A stretch of DNA of 64,000 nucleotides from Acanthosepion esculentum (taxonomy: Eukaryota > Mollusca > Cephalopoda > Sepiida > Sepiidae), in contig OZ038482.1 in the NCBI GenBank assembly GCA_964036315.1, forward strand, positions 11,092,698 to 11,156,697. The letters are read 5' to 3'. The position numbers and the translations under genes are program-made. Positions 34,340 through 45,394 of the stretch are shown piece by piece (position 1 is the first letter of the stretch; each line of letters opens with the position of its first letter). The notes below the pieces were generated by a model. That model was not told the origin of the DNA. It saw only the letters and a program-made list of their open reading frames with translations, and made no database searches.

Positions 34340-34760
34340 AAAACTGATTTTAAAAAAATCTTTGATCCAAAAAAAAGAAAAAAAGAAAGTGACATTGACT
34401 ATGAATGCAAGTGAAAATGCTGTAGCTGCAATTTTATCCCAAGAAGGTCATCCAATAATGTACTTGTCAGGAAAATTAACATCAGCTGAAGCTAGCTACT
34501 CAAATATGGAGAAAGAAGCGTTAGCAATAGTATGGAGCACAGAAAAAGCTCAAGAGTTTTTGTTAGGATGAAAATGTTTGTTAAATTCAAATCACAAACC
34601 TTCAGAATTTATATTTAACCACAGAAAAGAATTACCATAAGTCACATCTAGAATTTTAAGATGGGCTATAAGACACATGGCTTTTGATTTCGACACCATA
34701 TACGCAAAGGGGAACACTATTCCACACATGGATGCGCTATTCAGACTGGATTTCAACAAT
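34340..34760 (+). pseudogene. Gypsy RNase H, continued after the nested insertion
   Basis: Reads VTLTMNASENAVAAILSQEG, HPIMYLSGKLTSAEASYSNM and EKEALAIVWS, the Gypsy RNase H core. The first catalytic aspartate (usual D-A-S) is N here; the E of EKEAL is kept. Then NHKPSEFIF matches the TDHKPL region, and RWAIRHMAFDFDTIYAKGN with MDALFR matches the usual tail with D-LSR. Confidence 0.85.
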
Positions 34761-35640
34761 AAAAAATTAGAAACATCTGAAAATTCAGAAGATGTAATAC
34801 TGCACTGGGTTGAAATGGAAGTGTTACCCTTAAATCATCTCAGAATGGAAACCATACAAGATCCAGTGTTAAGTAGAATTACAGACAGAATAAAAAGAAA
34901 CACATCGAGCAATTGTTTAATGGCAGAAAGACTTTACAAAGAATCAAGGCATAAGTTAACTGTAGAGAAAGGCATAATATGGAGATATTATAATACCCCA
35001 CAAAATTTAAGAAAAGAAGTACTAAAAGGTGTACATTGTGGTATAACAGTGACACAAATGAGATTAAAATTACAAGCGTGGTGGCCAGGATATTCTCAAA
35101 ATGTAGAAGACTGTAAAAAGGTGCCCAAAATGCGTTGACATAAAAAAAACTTTCGCCAAAACAAAATTCACTCATGGCCTATAGAAAAAGAACCATTGGC
35201 TCAGGTACACATGGATCATGCCCATACTAAAGGCATGGGGCTATTTTTAATTTTAGTGGACTCCTTTTCAGGATGGCCCGAAATAATTAAGGTTGCTGAC
35301 AGAAAAGCCACTACTATAAAACAAATATTAAGAACAATATTTTGAAGGAATGGGGTTCCTAAAACTTTGGTCTCAGATAATCCTCCAGAATTTTGTGAGC
35401 AAAGTTTGTGTCCATAGCTAAAGTGTATTTGATGCATTCTATATAAAACACCACCTTACCACCCACAATCAAATGGAATCACAGAAAGAATGGTGCAGAC
35501 TGTGAAGATGGGACTAAGAGCATTTTTCCCATCTAATGATAATATACAGAGTTACTTATCGAGATTACTGTTAAGCTATAGGACAATTCAGACTACAAAG
35601 TCCCTCTGCATTAATGGTTTAGAACATTTAGATTAGAGCT
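34760..35640 (+). pseudogene. Gypsy integrase remnant
   Basis: The zinc-binding part is GVHCGITVTQMRLKLQAWWP through CKKVPKMR. The DDE core follows: HMDHAHTKGMGLFLILVDSF with SGWPEI (first D), LVSDNPPEFC (second D) and HPQSNGITERMVQTVK (catalytic E). Stops at 35137 and beyond, a TGA after ILRTIF, and another after LCP interrupt it. In an intact element this enzyme inserts the cDNA into chromosomal DNA. Confidence 0.85.
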
Positions 35641-35805
35641 CCCATAACGATGTCATATTCAACAAGTGAAAGTGTTTGGTATAAAAAGACAAAGAATCTA
35701 ATCCAGAGAAGACGGATTTTGTAGTAGAGAAAGGACACAGCACAGCAATACTAAGGAAGAAATGGACAAAATATACTGGTCCATGCAGATCCATTCAGAA
35801 GCAGA

Positions 35806-36028
35806 ATGGAAATGGATGAAGAATATGAAGGGGAAGAACGCGAAGGGGGGGAGGAGGAGGAGGTGACTAATGGATCCAGTAATGAAACTGAACAATCTGT
35901 GGATTATAATGACCAGAAATCGAAAGCGGAAGATGAATTCAGACCTAGGTCCCCTATAAGAAGAACTCAACATACACACCAAGGAAGACAGTTTAGATTC
36001 CCAAGAATAATTAGAAGTCAAAGATCAT
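35806..36028 (+). pseudogene. Acidic C-terminal tail of the Gypsy polyprotein
   Basis: An open frame rich in acidic residues (MEMDEEYEGEEREGGEEEEV) then RRTQHTHQGRQFRFPRIIRS. It follows the integrase at the usual distance; low-complexity acidic tails with an RP-like end are common there. Confidence 0.5.
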
Positions 36029-36029
36029 G

Positions 36030-36735
36030 AAAGGGCACATTGTATTTAATCTCCATTTTGCTTTTATAAAGTTAATATTTTGATATTATTCATAATATTG
36101 ATTTTTCTTTAATTTATTGAGAACGAGGCAGATTTTGCAATTGGAAAACATTTTATTAAATGACAGTTTTACAGATTTGTTTTCCATAGAGGTACGGAAT
36201 ATATTTAAATTTTTGTACTTGCTTGATTTTGGTATCTTCCATTTGTAATTTGTATGTTGGGATTGTTCCTTTTGCTAACAACCATACATTCTTTCTTACT
36301 GCAATATACATCAGTGTATAAAGCTTGGATACAGACAGTGCACTGGCATGAATGATTACTATGTTACAAGATAGCTAAAGACTTTGAAAATTTGATCAGA
36401 ATATCTCCTATTCTCTAGAATGTACATGCTGTAGCCAAATCAAAATCAACTTTGTCCTTAAGGGAGTTGTAATTACAGTTTCTGCCTGTGTATATAGCTT
36501 GTATAAAGGTGAAGCTATTCACTGAGAGGTTTTGTTAAGACATCTGAAAACAGTAGAACTGCAACACTCCTAACAGCAGCTACACAAATACACCAAAGGT
36601 CACGGCATTAACAAGAAGTAATTAATATAAAACATTGTTTTTAGTCTTTAATGCAGAATACTGTAGGCTCATTCTGAGATATTAAATACTTAGTGGCAAA
36701 AGTTTCAGTAGTCAATACCAAATAATTACCAAATA
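36030..36735. other. Unassigned sequence after the Gypsy element
   Basis: Where a 3' LTR would be expected; cttgtataaaggtgaagcta near 36490 is TATA-like, but no matching 5' copy was found. Confidence 0.3.
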
Positions 36736-36739
36736 AATA

Positions 36740-36748
36740 TACAGAAAG

Positions 36749-36815
<67 letters not shown>

Positions 36816-36918
36816 CAGAAACATACATACATATATATATACAGAAAGATACATACATACATACATATATATATATACACAGAAACATACTTACATATAT
36901 ATATATATACACAGAAAC

Positions 36919-36949
<31 letters not shown>

Positions 36950-36966
36950 CATATATATAGAAACAT

Positions 36967-37011
<45 letters not shown>

Positions 37012-37052
37012 TATATATATATATATATACAGAAACATACATATATATATAT

Positions 37053-37085
<33 letters not shown>

Positions 37086-37094
37086 CACACACAC

Positions 37095-37143
<49 letters not shown>

Positions 37144-37205
37144 CACACACGCATACATAAATATGTATATACATGTACACAGAAACCCATATATATGTGT
37201 GTATG
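36740..37205. repeat. Compound (CA)n/(TA)n microsatellite with cagaaacatacatac spacers
   Basis: About 470 bases of alternating CA and TA runs with a recurrent cagaaacatacatacat phrase at irregular spacing, so it is a higher-order repeat. Long minus-strand open frames of Y, I, C and V across it are artefacts. Confidence 0.97.
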
Positions 37206-37209
37206 TGTT

Positions 37210-37600
37210 TCATTAAAGGCAAATGATAAGGTTCTATGATTAAGCTTTTTATTTCATTTTTCTTGTGTTCATACGAGGGTTTTCTTTTCTGGGCACCAAG
37301 TGTGTAAAATCTGTCCAAAGTTTTTGCATGTCCAAGCACTTTCAGCTATACTTTTAGGGCTTCCATTGTTTTTAATCTTTTTTTAAATGTGGTTGAGGTT
37401 ATCATGCTTGTATTTTCTACTTGTGTGTTTCTGAATCTGGTAGGTTTTTGTGCCTGTTTAAATGAGTTCTAATATATCTGTGGTTGGCTAGGTGTAATGT
37501 AAGTCACCTGGATAGGCATGTAGTAGTGTGACTGATGTAATTATTTATGAGTTTGGTTTATGAGTTCAAATACCCCTTAAGGATCAAACCAAACTCATAA
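37210..37600. other. Unassigned sequence with a small inverted repeat
   Basis: aaataattacatcagtcaca-like sequence recurs in inverted form: gtgtgactgatgtaattatt at about 37528-37547 mirrors aataattgcatcggtcacac at 37599-37618, with gagtttggtt/aaccaaactc inside. This forms an imperfect hairpin of about 90 bp. Confidence 0.6.
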
Positions 37601-37780
37601 ATAATTGCATCGGTCACACAAAATTACTAGCAATACATTTTATGATCTACAAACTACATATTTAAAAAAACATAACTTTTTTTTACTCCGGAAGTATAAA
37701 ATTATGTTCAAAATATTTAGATTTTGGCATTAAATAACCCATACAGGTTGATATGCTGCTAAACAAAATCAACCAACCCA

Positions 37781-37857
37781 CAAACATGTATATGCACAAA
37801 AGCTGAGTATCATCTACATGGTAGATGATACTCAGCTTTTGTGCATATACATGTTTG
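37781..37857. repeat. Perfect 37-bp-arm hairpin
   Basis: Left arm 37781-37817 and right arm 37821-37857 are exact reverse complements with a 3-base loop (atg). Contains agctgagtatcatctac and its mirror. Confidence 0.97.
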
Positions 37858-37858
37858 C

Positions 37859-37924
37859 AGTAATAAAAATGCAGTATATGTTATTCTGCTTTCACAGTAT
37901 ACTATATACTGCATTTTTATTACT
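37859..37924. repeat. Perfect 21-bp-arm hairpin
   Basis: Left arm 37859-37879 (agtaataaaaatgcagtata t) and right arm 37904-37924 are exact reverse complements, loop 24 bases. Lies one base after the previous hairpin. Confidence 0.95.
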
Positions 37925-38204
37925 ACAAAGCTCCCAAGAAAATTAATTTTTGGCATCAAATGACCCATGAAAGAGTTGATATGCTGTTAAACAAACAAAT
38001 TAATCAAATAATTATATATCCTTACCTCATTAATCATAACTGCTTTAACACTACCTTGAGTGACTCTCTAACCATGTATTGGGTGAACTTTAATATAAAA
38101 AAATTAAATCTAGAAGAATTATAAATTTTATCATAATACTCTGTCTTTCCAAAATTATTACACTGAACACAAGCACACTCAGACACAAAATAAAACATCT
38201 TTTT

Positions 38205-38480
38205 AACCTACTGCAACAGAAGAAGGATACTGAGAAAACTATGGACTGAACATGTGAGCAACAGTGAAGTTTTAGAGAAATTGGAAAAAAGGACACTAAT
38301 ACTTTGAATCAGAAAGAGAGAATCGTAATTTCTAGGATACAGAATGAGGAAAGAGGGCTTGTAAAATTTGACACTCACAGGGTATATTGAAGGTAAGAGG
38401 GACAAAGGAAAGCAATGTATTAAGAAGAGCTACAAAAGACAGGAAATTGTGGAGAGCCATGATTGATATCATACTGAAAG
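38205..38480 (+). pseudogene. RTE-like LINE C-terminal fragment
   Basis: Broken frames read RRILRKLWTEHVSNSEVLEK, then KRTLIL, then FLGYRMRKEGL, NLTLTGYIEGKRD and a terminal segment at gtggagagccatgattgat. This is the best preserved of four related fragments. Stops and one frameshift. Confidence 0.75.
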
Positions 38481-38589
38481 GACATTGTACATGAAAGCAG
38501 CAGCAATGACAGACTACAAAAACAATTTGGAATAAGATTTTTTGATGAACTCTGAAAAGGGGGAGGTGCTGGTGGCTGTCCGTCAGCAC

Positions 38590-38865
38590 TAATAGTATCC
38601 AGATGCTTGTAAAAGATAGAATATTCCCAATCCGTTTTTCTCAAGTACGAGATTGCTTATATGCTATCAAAGGTTTTGTCCTAAGTAATTATTGCTTCAT
38701 CTCATTCAACTGTTTCCTTTTGAAAAAGGTATCTCTGATGTACTTGCTAGACCTCTCTTAGCCTATGACCATTTTTCATTTCACCCCCAAGCAAGGTGAT
38801 AATCCCTCTAGGATGAAAGTGATTACTGGTAGTGAAAGAGATCGAGAAGACTTCAGTGATTGAAT
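38590..38865. other. Unassigned sequence
   Basis: Nothing recognised. Confidence 0.3.
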
Positions 38866-38867
38866 TG

Positions 38868-39430
38868 GTTTGGTTGTTTTTGTCTGGTGGAATATCAACT
38901 CATATGGGTTATTTATTTAATGTCGACATCTAAATATGTAAATTCAAACTTTATAATTAATTCAATTGTCATGATTAAATTATAATTACTTAGCGGCATT
39001 TTTTTTACCAAATAATGTGGCAAAATCAAATGAGGTGTGAAAACTTGTTTCTCCTTACAAAAAATGATATTAATCATAACAAATTGTTTTTTATTTTTTA
39101 AATTTATTTTTTTTATGTTTGAGTGTATGTCAAGTCTTCAATTTTACTCTGAAATGTATTGCTGGTCATTTTACTATAAAAATGTATTGCTGGTAATTTT
39201 TTTTTTTTTTTTTCTAAAAATGTTTTTATACTTTCCTAGTGTTTTCAATTTTGTTTGGTGGTTCACTATTTGCCCATAGCTGGGACCCTAACAGGTGCTG
39301 CCACCCTGGGAACAACAGTAATTAAGAGCTGGTTCCATGTTCCTCAAAACCTCCAATCTCCCAATCAGAGGTTTTGCTACTGGGTGTCATTTATCATCAT
39401 ACCGAGGGCTAAACTTTACTGTGGAGAAAT
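38868..39430 (+). repeat. Interspersed repeat family A, copy in opposite orientation
   Basis: Starts with tail sequence (ggttgtttttgtctggtgga, atatcaactcatatgggtta), has aaaatgtattgctggt sub-repeats at 39150-39200, and ends with the core (agctgggaccctaacaggtg, ggttccatgttcctcaaaac). An insertion of about 200 bp separates tail and sub-repeats. Confidence 0.7.
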
Positions 39431-39439
39431 GACAATAAA

Positions 39440-39955
39440 AAGACAAGATTCAGGAAGCAGTACTTGGCAATGACGTTCTTTAACCAAAATGTCCAGAGCC
39501 AGCAAATACAGGTCCATTGCCTCTTCGGCCACTTGACATTGAGTTGCAAGGATATGTCGAGCAAAAGCTTGATTCTTGAGTTTTATAGAAAAAGCTCTGA
39601 GTAATTTGTTTGTTTCATCACACTAGTTACTGCCAGCAATGAATTTATAGACAATAAGATAAATATATTGAACTTAGTTTGTTCAAATCAGCCTTTTCAG
39701 TAGCGAGAAAATCTGCTTGCCAGCCAACATTGAATTGCAATCCATATTGAAATGTTCTAATTTCATAATGCTCTCTATTATTATTAAGTTCAATAAATTC
39801 TCATAAACACAAGAAGATATGAACTTAAAAGCTTCATTCAGCTTAAGTTAACATTATATATAGAAACATCTATAGAAAGCTACAGCTGCCACGTGTGACA
39901 AAAATTGCATCTCCAAAATCTCTTGATTGTGATTCCACCCAAACGTGCCAAAGCA
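39440..39955. other. Unassigned sequence
   Basis: Nothing recognised. Confidence 0.3.
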
Positions 39956-39959
39956 ACTA

Positions 39960-40420
39960 CTGAGTGCCACTGATGGCAAAGACCCTTCTTTAAGGCCACA
40001 GTAGAATCTGTCTTACTCTACAGCTCAACAACATGGACACTAATGAAACACCAAGAATCATCACTTGACGGAACATACACAAGGATGTTACAATTTGTAT
40101 TTGACATCAGCTGGAAGAAACACCCAACAAAGAAATGCCTGTATGGATACCTTCCTCCTATCTCAGTTTTGCTAAGTGAGAGAAGGCCTTGCCTAGCTGG
40201 TCACTCATGGAGAAGTAAGTCAGAACTTGTGAGTGACACCCTCCTATGGAACCCATTACGCAGCAAAATATCGGTTGGAAGACCTCAACACACCTACATT
40301 GACCAACTTGTAGATGACTCTGGATGCTATATAGAGGACCTGCTGACAGCCATGTCGGACGGGAATGAGTCAAAAGAATCCAAGAAGAATTCTCGACCTG
40401 ATGATGATATGGAAACATGA
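39960..40420 (+). pseudogene. Non-LTR retrotransposon RT C-terminal domain
   Basis: Frame 40043-40420 with upstream text in the same family: LLYSSTTWTLMKHQ, SLDGTYTRMLQFVFDISWKK, HPTKKCLYGYLPPISVLLSE, RPCLAGHSWRSKSELVSDTL, GRPQHTYIDQLVDDSGC and DLLTAMSDGNES. This is the conserved tail found in many invertebrate LINE proteins (Y--E-W---, L---Y-RMLR---, R---GH--R, GR---TY-D-L). It is 125 codons open from the first ATG, without the RT palm. One of the better preserved fragments here; still 5'-truncated. Confidence 0.85.
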
Positions 40421-40497
40421 TACTTGTAGCAGAAAATCAAAAAAATGCACCAAGGGTCACAACACTGGCTTGATGCAATTAATATAAAACACACACA

Positions 40498-40499
40498 CA

Positions 40500-40540
<41 letters not shown>
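40498..40540. repeat. (CA)n(TA)n(CA)n microsatellite
   Basis: Dinucleotide array following the LINE tail. Confidence 0.95.
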
Positions 40541-40544
40541 AAAT

Positions 40545-42720
40545 GTGTATGTATACATAAGCCATTCCTATATTTTCATTTTTAATGATTATTGGTAGTG
40601 GGGGTGGGAATCTCTTTGAGTCAAGTGCTTGATGTTGTATACAAAAGCCATTTTCAGTTGAACAGCACCCAGCAACATTTTGTTCATAAATTGCACCAAG
40701 AATCACAATGAAGAAGAAAGGAAAAAAAAAAATGCAATAAACGTCTAATTTAGGGGAGTTTTTTTTTTTTTCCTCTCGCTCTCTCTGCTATATTCTTCTT
40801 CTGCAGAAAGCTATGGTAAACATGTTTTTGATTCCTTCCCAATCAATACCATCCGAAGATAGGTAAAGAAACAAGCCAATAAGATGTCTGAAAAAGAAAT
40901 GTTCCAATAACTCTTCACAGATGACTGAAAGATTATTTACACAGATATTTTCTACATTATGGAAATATTTTCCAATGCATTTTCTTTTATTGTTCCATAA
41001 AATAGGAATCTTGGATTCAGTTTAAGATGTTTGAACTTAACAAAGTTGACTTTTTAAATCCAGTTGTAGACTAAGTGTTTTATGGGGTGTGGAGGAATAA
41101 GGCTATTTTGGCCTGTACAGACACAGTAAACGTAATATTAGCCATTTCCTTATCAGGAAACAATTTGGCAGTCATTTAATGAGTAGCCAGTGCTGCTTTC
41201 AGTTGAAATTTATAAAATGTTTCTCTTAAAACAATGTTTCAGGTAAAGAGGTTTGTCAAGTCCAGTAGCTGTTATTGCTCTTTCCAGTATTGATTGGGGT
41301 TTCCTTCCTAACCTTTTGTCTAAAGTAGTGTGGAATGTTAACATATTGGTTATGTCACTATTTTCTCTTACAGTTACTGGTGATATTGGGTCACATTAAA
41401 ACATGATTTTACTTATTGTCACTTCAGCAATCTGTAAAATCCAAAATGACTTGCAGAACAAAAGAAATCTAAACTTTGATAAATTATGATGAGAATAATA
41501 CAGCGACAATTGTGGAGGTTGAGGGATATATAAAAACTTGATCGTTAAAGTTTTTCATGAACTATAACTATGATTGGCTTTAATAAGAAAAAAATTGTCT
41601 CTTTTAATGTAAAAAATAGATATTTCTAATTGATCTTTCAGCCATCAGTTGGCTACTCAGAACTTTATACAGACAGTTCTTTTTTGCTTTATTTGTTGAT
41701 GTAAAAACATTAAAGCAAGTTTTCTTGTGACATACATTTTTTGCCAACAAATGTAAAACTCTTTTTCTCGCATTTTGAAAGTCTGTAAATGTTGGTTTTA
41801 ATATCTCCTGAAAATCTCTAAATTGCTGCATTTCACAAGAAATATCTTAATTCTTTAAGGAATCTTTGAAATGGCTAATTTCATCTGCTAACTTAATTGT
41901 TTCTTGTCTAAGATTCTGTAGAACATTAAGGTTTTGTTAAAAATATTTTTTTTTAAGATATTTTACCAATTTTCTAATTTTATTGAAGTTGAAAATGGTT
42001 AATAAAATTAAGTCAGCAGCCAGGTAGGTGAAACTTGATAATGGGGAATATCTAATTTCTATTAAGTTTAACCGGTTCAATTTAAAAATGTAAACTTTGC
42101 AAAGTGGGCTATTTTTGATACAGTTTGTTTGACATATACACGGTCAGATTTTAGTACACAAGTCAATGTTTCTAAATAAAATTGGTATTAACCAACTGAT
42201 GTTGGTAAAATTCAGGATACATATCTGGTTTAGTGCTCTAACGCTATATTTCAAGATTCTTGACTGTGAAGTAATCCATGGTTACCTCCCTTGTCAAGAA
42301 ATGGTATCTGTCCTTCTCTATAAGAAACAGACCGTCAATGAGGAGGGGGACAATTTAAATTCTATGCATTAACTAGTTTGGATGTTAAACTGTCAATAAC
42401 TTCATCTTCTCTTCTTTCCCCCTCCTGTAATTTAATACACTTAAATTTTGCCACACAGTGTCAGGAAGAACTTAGGCCACATCATGTCCAAGAGAAAACA
42501 AATGTTACCACAAAAAAAAAAATGTATTGGCATATACAAGTGGAGTAAAAAAAAATTTTACAATTAATTGTAAGCAAAATCATTTTTATTTTTATTTAAA
42601 AAAAAAAAATTCTTTGCATTTAAACTACAAACAGATTATAAAGTTAAAAAAAAAAGAAGAGAAAAATTTTTCTTTGTTAAAAATAAAAAATGTTTAGTCC
42701 AAAATCCAAAGAAGGATCTG
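40545..42720. other. AT-rich DNA, no gene recognised
   Basis: Over 2 kb with no repeat family or coding signal I can support; homopolymer runs at 40725-40775. Frames at 41604-41831 (-) and 42166-42372 (+) show no domain. Confidence 0.4.
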
Positions 42721-42724
42721 TAAT

Positions 42725-43060
42725 ATAATCAATCCTGACCTGGCATCTCAGCTTCTGTCAGATTCTCACCAATGTCACATGGCTTCCCTTTGTCTTTTCT
42801 ACAAATATTTTCATGGCAGCTGTACTGATGACCTGTTTTCATTGGTGATGAATTTAAGTGTGCTACTACATTGCCAACCAATTTTCACCATTTTACTGTT
42901 CAACTAGTTAGATGCAACTGCCACTTCTACTCTAAGAGTTTCTTTTCTTACACTTCCCACCTGTGGAGCTCCCTTCTGATTTCTTGCTTCCTTGTTAAGT
43001 ACAATCTTCAAAAATTTAAATGCAACATTAATTGGCTCATTCTGTCTTCTTGAACCTTGT
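42725..43060 (+). pseudogene. LINE (Jockey/CR1-like) RT C-terminus, degenerate
   Basis: HMASLCLFYKYFHGSCTDDL then FSLV in one frame and RCNCHFYSKSFFSYTSHLWS, KYNLQKFKCNIN in another. These match the LSHRRDVASLCLFYKYFHG and RCRRLFYSNSFMSRTSRLWN blocks at 1487-2132, so the two are copies of one family. Confidence 0.75.
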
Positions 43061-43184
43061 TCTTTTTTTATGTCATTCCTCTATCCTCCTCATTCTCAGT
43101 TTTCCCATCCTCCTTCACTTTCATTCTCTGTAACCCACTGCACTTTCGTGATATCACTTTGCTTAGGCTGGGATGGCTTAACAT

Positions 43185-43209
43185 TATATATATATATATA
43201 TATATATTC
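43185..43209. repeat. (TA)n microsatellite
   Basis: Short TA run after the LINE tail. Confidence 0.95.
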
Positions 43210-43339
43210 ATGCATGTTTCATTAAATAATATAGACAAGTGTTGTCTATTTATTTTATGTAAATTCTTTTCATATCGTCTGATAAGCTTAATAACATTAT
43301 CATTAAACGAAGAAAGAAAATCATAATATTGATACATAT

Positions 43340-43400
43340 TTTTTAATCCTATCTAAGCTTTCGACTTACATAAGCCATTATCAAAAATGACAATTACAGT
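43340..43400 (-). repeat. Penelope-like terminal sequence fragment
   Basis: ctaagctttcgacttacata agccattatcaaa matches ctaagctttcggctcacacg agccatcttcaga at 46560-46592. On the minus strand these give the gatggct...agccgaaagctt phrase common in Penelope-like terminal repeats. Confidence 0.5.
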
Positions 43401-43494
43401 ACAATATATTGAGTAATACACGGACAAAACAGTGATGATAGTCTGTTTCTGTTTACATGTAAAAGAGGTTATAGTAGTTCCAATGAGAGAAAAG

Positions 43495-44253
43495 TTTGTA
43501 TAATAAAAAGAGAGAAACTGCAAACGTTTTTGGTTGTAATGTGGATTTTTTTTTTTTTTAAATATATAATGCTTTATTTTCCATAATTTTGCTATGCTTG
43601 TTTCTGGTCTCACGACCTTCATCAGGCAAAGAGTGGATATTTCCACATATTATTAAAAGGAATTAATTTTATGTTTTTCAATGTTAAATATTCTCAATAT
43701 TAGACATTCTCTTTTTGTGTGTTAGTGACCCAAATGTCTTTCTTGAACTGGCGGTGAAAGAATTCTGCGTGAAGGGTAATAAAACAAGACTGGTTCGAGA
43801 AAGGGTGAGAAAGATATCTATATTCTTATCTTTTAATGACTGTGCGTTCTTAGATCTATTTCCATTTTTTTGTGTTTTTATCAGTGTACATATACATGTA
43901 TTATTTGTCATACGTATGTATACGTATATTCCCTCCATATATATATATGGAGAGGGAATATATGTATGTGTACGCATGCTGACAAAAACACAAAAAAATG
44001 GAAATAGATCTAAGAATACACAGGTTTCATTAAAAGATTAGAATATAGATATCTTTCGGTCACTAACACACAAAAAAGAGAATGTATCAAGAATATTTAA
44101 CATTGAAAAATGCAAGAAAACTTAATTCATTAATTAATTAAGGTCATGAGAACGGAAACACATGTAGCAAAATTATGGAAAATAAAGCATATATTTTTTT
44201 TTTTAAATCCACATTACAACCAAAAACGTTGGCGGTTTCTCTCTTCTTTCAAT
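43495..44253. repeat. Large imperfect palindrome, arms about 300-450 bp
   Basis: gagaaactgcaaacgttttt at 43513 mirrors aaaaacgttggcggtttctc near 44224-44243. The arms continue through the T/A runs, the tccataattttgctatg block, the agatctatttccatttt block and meet at ccatatatatatatgg near 43936-43952. The left arm carries extra sequence (for example the part around tgaactggcggtgaaagaat) absent from the right. Confidence 0.85.
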
Positions 44254-44257
<4 letters not shown>

Positions 44258-44284
<27 letters not shown>

Positions 44285-44285
44285 C
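44258..44285. repeat. (CA)n microsatellite
   Basis: Pure CA run at the right edge of the palindrome. Confidence 0.95.
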
Positions 44286-44309
44286 CCATGTAAATTTCAG
44301 CTTCTAATG

Positions 44310-44620
44310 TTTTTATTTGAAATGGCCACCATGCCACTCACATTGTAGCAAACCACCCGCACTCTCTCCGTATCCCATTGGTGAAAAGTAATTTCCACTT
44401 GAACAGCTTCTTCTTGCAAACCACCACTCTGTGGAACCGACTCCCAAGAGGATGTTTCCCTGATCGCTACAATCATAACCTGTTCATATCCATGATTAAC
44501 CATTATATTTCTTCCCCACCTATCCATATAAACAGCCTCCTAATGTAACCCTCAACCTCGAGTGGTCCCCAGGCATTATACAGAGTGAACCTTCTCTATA
44601 AAAAATTTAAAAAATATATA
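44310..44620 (+). pseudogene. LINE RT C-terminus and 3' end
   Basis: 44381-44548 is open and reads VKSNFHLNSFFLQTTTLWNR, LPRGCFPDRYNHNLFISMIN, then HYISSP and a stop. This is the S-F--RT--LWN-LP-G-FPD-YNL--FK--IN-Y block that ends Jockey/CR1-like LINE proteins. The 3' untranslated part (caggcattatacagagtgaa) and A-rich end at 44600-44635 follow. Confidence 0.8.
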
Positions 44621-44860
44621 AATAAATAAAAAAATAACTTATTTCACTATATATTATGCCGGAATTACATTTTTTTTTTAATTTTAAAATTATATTTGAC
44701 AATTAAAATAAGCAGGATTTATTTATGTATTTAAAAAATGAAAATTAAAAAATTAAGCATTTGAGTGGGGAATATTCTTATTTTAATTTTTTTTAAATTA
44801 TATAATTAAAGGGAAATTACTTGTTCTTATTAAAACATAAATATTGTGGTGGAGACATAC

Positions 44861-44917
44861 CTGACCAAAGCAAGAGAAGGCAAATTGTCTGAACATCTGC
44901 TGGTAGACATCATAGAC
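44861..44917 (-). CDS. Candidate short exon, unknown host gene
   Basis: Read on the minus strand: branch-like tttgctaaag, pyrimidine-rich tttgccttgcag, then a 57-base segment encoding VYDVYQQMFRQFAFSCFGQ, then the donor gtatgt. The segment is a whole number of codons. I do not recognise the protein. The same frame stays open upstream to an ATG at 44992, so the segment could also be part of a longer open frame. Two of the three frames are open, which weakens the case. Confidence 0.35.
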
Positions 44918-45394
44918 CTGCAAGGCAAACTTTAGCAAATCAATGTTGAAATAACGCAACGCATGCGTTATCAGCAAGAACAAGGCTAACACGAGTGAGA
45001 GATCTCACTTTCTTGTCCAAGGTAAGGAAGGATAAAAGGAGCTGACTTTTTGTTTCAGAACAATTCTTTGAGACTGGTTCCAGTTGGGAGAGTGATAGTA
45101 CTGCTGTTTATGGTGTGCAGGAAACATAGTTCTGATTTCCATGTTAGCTGTCAGTGGGAACAGATTCAAGTGGAAATTTATTTTCCTACCACCCAATTTT
45201 CATTTAAATCTCCCAAATATATATTTAATTGTAATAAATTAGGAAAAGACCGTAATTAACAATACAGTCTTTTTTTTTTTTTTAATTAACAATTAAAAAA
45301 TAAATTATAATTATATTTAAGCAGATATTTATTTTTATGCCTACATGTAACCATCAATTCATTTCTCTTGTTTAATAAGTTAGGGTTATTTAAG

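Larger units (their letters stand above)
30356..36028 (+). mobile_element. Gypsy-type LTR retrotransposon, internal region, decayed and interrupted
   Basis: In order: gag-like sequence with a CCHC knuckle, protease, reverse transcriptase, a 381-bp tandem duplication, RNase H split by a nested LTR element, zinc-binding motif and integrase, then an acidic C-terminal tail. The order PR-RT-RH-IN is that of Gypsy (Metaviridae) elements. The plus strand is A-rich. There are many stops and frameshifts, so it is not functional. Flanking LTRs were not found, so both outer limits are those of coding similarity only. Confidence 0.85.
37612..38005 (-). repeat. Interspersed repeat family A, two 3' tail fragments
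   Basis: 37612-37765 has ttactagcaatacattttatg and cattaaataacccatacaggt tgatatgctg; 37930-38000 has ggcatcaaatgacccatgaa and gttgatatgctgttaaacaa. The two tails flank the hairpins at 37781-37924. Confidence 0.65.

Noticed and set aside
30356..36028. Functional endogenous retrovirus or active Gypsy element
   Set aside because: No envelope-like gene, no LTR pair found, catalytic positions changed (DMG, YQDN, RNase H N for D) and many stops.
36641..37339. 232-codon open frame (-) rich in Y, I, C, V
   Set aside because: Translation of (TA)n/(CA)n microsatellite.
44297..44527. 76-codon open frame (-)
   Set aside because: Antisense shadow of the LINE C-terminus, which reads on the plus strand.
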